Below, piece after piece: positions 62,002 to 64,000 of a stretch of DNA of 64,000 nt (positions are counted from its first letter, which is position 1; each line of letters starts with the position of its first letter). The notes under the pieces are model-generated. The model was not told the origin of the DNA and searched no databases. It worked only from the letters and a program-made list of their open reading frames with translations. Made by a program: the position numbers and the translations under genes. Origin of the DNA: a virus; the IMG/VR virus record IMGVR_UViG_3300042691_008014, positions 41,601-105,600 of that record; one strand, given 5' to 3'.

Positions 62002-62691
62002 TTAAATTTTTATGTCACCATCTCTTTCGAACTCATTATATAGTTCCATTTGTCTTTCTCTCATCTTATTAACAACTTTAGTAATATAATGAGTTGGGTG
62101 TCCTGTCATTTCTCTAATAAGTAGATATAATGATTTTTTATTAAAATTTTCTATGTATTCTGCTCTTCTAAATAATTCCAATACGGAATCTGCTATTTGT
62201 AAATCTCTTTTTTTAGGAAAGAAGTTTTCCAAATGTTTATCCCAATAGTTCAACATTACTACATTAAAAGTTCTATGGTCATCATTACGAACTTCTTCTG
62301 TAAAATTGTTTTCAGTATCCCAATGGTCTGGCATTGCAGACATTATATCGGTATCTTTGTATCTTTTGTAATTTGCGTTGTTATTTAAAATTAAATAATT
62401 CCTAGCAACAATTGTAAAATACGAAAAGGCTTTACCCTTTCCATTTTTATACATATGAATCTTCTCAATCATAAACGCAACTACTTCACACATCACATCC
62501 TGTGGGTCATCATCGAAATATGAAAACTTCCATTTGTTATAAACTATTTCTGCTAGTTTATCAAATGCAGGTTTAATTCTATCTCTATATAATAAATCTT
62601 TAACACGCTGATTATCCGATAGATTATATTCGATAATAGCTTGTTCCGTATCTGATGTAAAGTATTGTTTATTTTTGGCTTTTCTAGGCAT
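62002..62691 (-). CDS. 55: late-transcription sigma factor, gp55-like
   Basis: A 229-residue protein with a region-2-like GKAFSYFTIVARNYLI and a C-terminal helix-turn (LYLLIREMTGHPTHYITKVV) resembling region 4, in the T4 gp55 family of late sigma factors. An alternative reading is a general sigma-70-like phage factor. It would direct RNA polymerase to late promoters; the recurring TTATATTTATA box upstream of structural genes is the natural candidate target. Confidence 0.85.
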   Translation of the reverse strand: MPRKAKNKQYFTSDTEQAIIEYNLSDNQRVKDLLYRDRIKPAFDKLAEIVYNKWKFSYFDDDPQDVMCEVVAFMIEKIHMYKNGKGKAFSYFTIVARNYLILNNNANYKRYKDTDIMSAMPDHWDTENNFTEEVRNDDHRTFNVVMLNYWDKHLENFFPKKRDLQIADSVLELFRRAEYIENFNKKSLYLLIREMTGHPTHYITKVVNKMRERQMELYNEFERDGDIKI

Positions 62692-62692
62692 T

Positions 62693-62935
62693 TTAATTAA
62701 ATTGTTTGAATCTTTCGATAGTTTCTTTTATTTGATAAAATATAGAACCTACTTCATCATCCTTCTCAAACATTTCACGACTATCAATTTGTCGTAATGC
62801 CTCCAGTAATGCTTCGTTTCTTTGAGTTTCTATTTCTACAAACTCTTCGTATTTTTCTAACTTTTTTAATAAGTTAAAAATAATGTAAATACATAATACG
62901 AATAATAAGGTGATTATAAATAAAGCTATTTCCAT
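62693..62935 (-). CDS. small membrane protein with coiled-coil tail (80 aa)
   Basis: An 80-residue protein with one N-terminal membrane helix (IALFIITLLFVLCIYIIF) and an acidic helical cytoplasmic tail (LLKKLEKYEEFVEIETQRN). It lies between the deformylase and sigma genes with gaps of one to two bases. No family recognised. Confidence 0.65.
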   Translation of the reverse strand: MEIALFIITLLFVLCIYIIFNLLKKLEKYEEFVEIETQRNEALLEALRQIDSREMFEKDDEVGSIFYQIKETIERFKQFN

Positions 62936-62937
62936 AA

Positions 62938-63585
62938 TTACACTATTTCATATCCTTGTAAAAAATAATTATTTGCTTTTTTGTATTTAACCTCAACCAG
63001 TTCACCAGTTGGTGATTTCATTACAATTTTATCATTTCTACCATAATTATTTTTCTTTACGATAGTTGTAGAATAAACCCTATCTTTAATAGTTATTCCA
63101 TCTAAATGGTCAATTTCATGCTGAACGATAACAGTCATCATTGTTTCAATTGAAACTCTTTCATCAGCTTTATCTCCTTCTGGATTGATTTCAAATTCCA
63201 ATTCTCCCAAATTATCAGTTTGAACTTTAATTTTACAAGACCTAATAGTTCGTAATGGGTTTTCAATGGTTTTAGGAATGGATAAACATCCTTCATAAAA
63301 AAGAAATCCTTCTTTAGACCGTTCTGTAATAACGGGATTCACTAAAAATAGTTCTCTACTATCTTCATCGTACCCAAACTTAATATAACATGCTCTTTTT
63401 TTAATACCCAATTGAGTTGCAGATATACCTAATCCTGGGTATTCGTTTAATCCATCTTTCAGAGTTTGTTCTAATTCATCTGCTTCTTTAGCAGTAATTT
63501 CGGTTTTGGGGACGCGTGTTAAAAGAAACTCGCTAAATTCTTTAGATTGTAATCCGTTTGATGCTTTGTCTGTAATTAATTTCAT
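62938..63585 (-). CDS. def: peptide deformylase
   Basis: A 215-residue peptide deformylase: GISATQLG (53-60), EGCLSIP with the cysteine ligand C100, and QHEIDHLDG with H156, E157 and H160 as metal site and base. It removes the formyl group from nascent proteins. It is a little longer than the usual ~170 because of the N-terminal helices and an inserted loop around 130-145. Phages often carry a deformylase. The leader AAATAAAAATATG lacks a Shine-Dalgarno. Confidence 0.95.
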   Translation of the reverse strand: MKLITDKASNGLQSKEFSEFLLTRVPKTEITAKEADELEQTLKDGLNEYPGLGISATQLGIKKRACYIKFGYDEDSRELFLVNPVITERSKEGFLFYEGCLSIPKTIENPLRTIRSCKIKVQTDNLGELEFEINPEGDKADERVSIETMMTVIVQHEIDHLDGITIKDRVYSTTIVKKNNYGRNDKIVMKSPTGELVEVKYKKANNYFLQGYEIV

Positions 63586-63589
63586 ATTT

Positions 63590-63799
63590 TTATTTATTTT
63601 TAAGTCCGTATTTTATAAATTTATACCATATTCTTTCATGTAGAAAGTATTGTATGGGTTTGTACACTAATTCAACCACTCCGAAAGCAGCACCTATTTT
63701 AATAGAACCACTTATCCACCACATTATTAAGAATCCAATTAAAGTACTTACAATGCGGTATGAGATGGTTTTAGCTATGTGTCTTTTTACCTGTGGCAT
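63590..63799 (-). CDS. DUF2061 membrane protein
   Basis: A 69-residue DUF2061 protein: KRHIAKTISYRIVSTLIGF, then an ISGSIKIGAAFGVVEL segment and YFLHERIWYKF, the family's three blocks. Two membrane helices are likely. In bacteria it neighbours adenylylsulfate kinase and similar genes, consistent with the nucleotidyltransferase gene that overlaps it by 29 bases. Function unknown. Confidence 0.85.
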   Translation of the reverse strand: MPQVKRHIAKTISYRIVSTLIGFLIMWWISGSIKIGAAFGVVELVYKPIQYFLHERIWYKFIKYGLKNK

Positions 63800-64000
63800 C
63801 TATTTCTCCATTTCTGATTGCAGTTCCACTAATTTCGGCTATATTTGTGGGTGGTTCGTGATAAATTACATCATACCCTACTCCTCTACCATAATTTACT
63901 GATTCAATATCAGGAATAATTGATATATGAATTTTATCCCAATTATCAATAAAAAAAGATTCTTTAGTTAAATCTATCATAACCTGTTGAGCAGTTTTTG
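63771..64000 (-). CDS. nucleotidyltransferase, C-terminal end (partial)
   Basis: The frame is open past the right edge, so only the last 76 codons are seen. It reads QQVMIDLTKESFFIDNWDKI, then NYGRGVGYDVIYHEPP and AEISGTAIRNG, ending KKTHS. ISGTAIR is the C-terminal motif of HxGH-type adenylyl/cytidylyltransferases, the same signature as in the giant protein at the other end of the window. In some phages this fold is fused to adenylylsulfate kinase, which would suit the DUF2061 neighbour. The true start is outside the window. Confidence 0.75.
   Translation of the reverse strand, partial: KTAQQVMIDLTKESFFIDNWDKIHISIIPDIESVNYGRGVGYDVIYHEPPTNIAEISGTAIRNGEIDATGKKTHS

Overview
The window is a stretch of a large, AT-rich, tailed double-stranded DNA phage genome of the T4-like (contractile-tail myovirus) kind, or a prophage-sized contig of one. 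The evidence is a gp55-type late sigma factor, a gp5/gp25/gp6-like baseplate run, an Mre11/Rad50 (gp47/gp46) recombination protein, a T4-gp61-like primase, a collagen-like S74-terminated tail fibre, and near-gapless head-to-tail coding. All genes but one lie on the minus strand, so transcription runs from high to low coordinates. No gene-free stretch exceeds about 105 bases. I see no tRNA, rRNA, integrase, transposase or CRISPR array. Start codons are mostly preceded by A-rich leaders (AAAAATA-ATG) with little Shine-Dalgarno sequence, and the recurring promoter-like box TTATATTTATA resembles the Bacteroidota TAnnTTTG box. Together these suggest a Bacteroidota host. That is an inference, not something the sequence proves.

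Layout in transcription order: (1) 64.0-60.3 kb, a regulatory and metabolic block: the C-terminus of a nucleotidyltransferase, a DUF2061 membrane protein, peptide deformylase, a small membrane protein, gp55-like sigma and a NodU/TobZ-type carbamoyltransferase. (2) 60.2-42.8 kb, baseplate and tail: central-spike/OB protein, gp25, gp6/J, a DNRLRE-like protein, coiled-coil and proline-rich proteins, a 1658-residue tail protein and two related tail proteins separated by a strong terminator plus promoter box. (3) 42.8-38.0 kb, DNA metabolism: a T7-endonuclease-I-like resolvase, primase and a single-chain gp47-gp46 fusion. (4) 38.0-31.1 kb: a 2-oxoglutarate oxygenase, the only plus-strand gene (a ribbon-helix-helix-like protein), the giant tail fibre and a companion protein.

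(5) 31.1-4.8 kb is a ~26 kb glycan island. It holds four glycosyltransferase-like proteins sharing a T/S-E-K-x-x-K motif, a GT4-like and a GT-A glycosyltransferase, three tandem beta-1,4-galactosyltransferase (GT7)-like proteins each carrying a LamG domain nested inside the catalytic fold, a free LamG protein, three NDP-sugar SDR enzymes, an RmlC-like epimerase, a split thiamin-diphosphate enzyme (PP-domain and Pyr-domain genes 9 kb apart), three different radical SAM enzymes, three SGNH-hydrolase-like proteins, a methyltransferase and HAD-type phosphatases. As a set they look able to make, assemble and decorate an unusual sugar or glycan; the acceptor (host surface, virion protein or phage DNA) is not visible from sequence. 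(6) 4.8-0 kb is the start of a polypeptide of more than 1590 residues that joins an NMNAT-like nucleotidyltransferase, a gluzincin-like metalloprotease and a ligase-like KxDG nucleotidyltransferase. It continues beyond the left edge.

The strongest candidates for something undescribed are the nested GT7-LamG family within the glycan island, the three-enzyme giant protein, the fused gp47-gp46, and the phage-specific TTATATTTATA promoter box.
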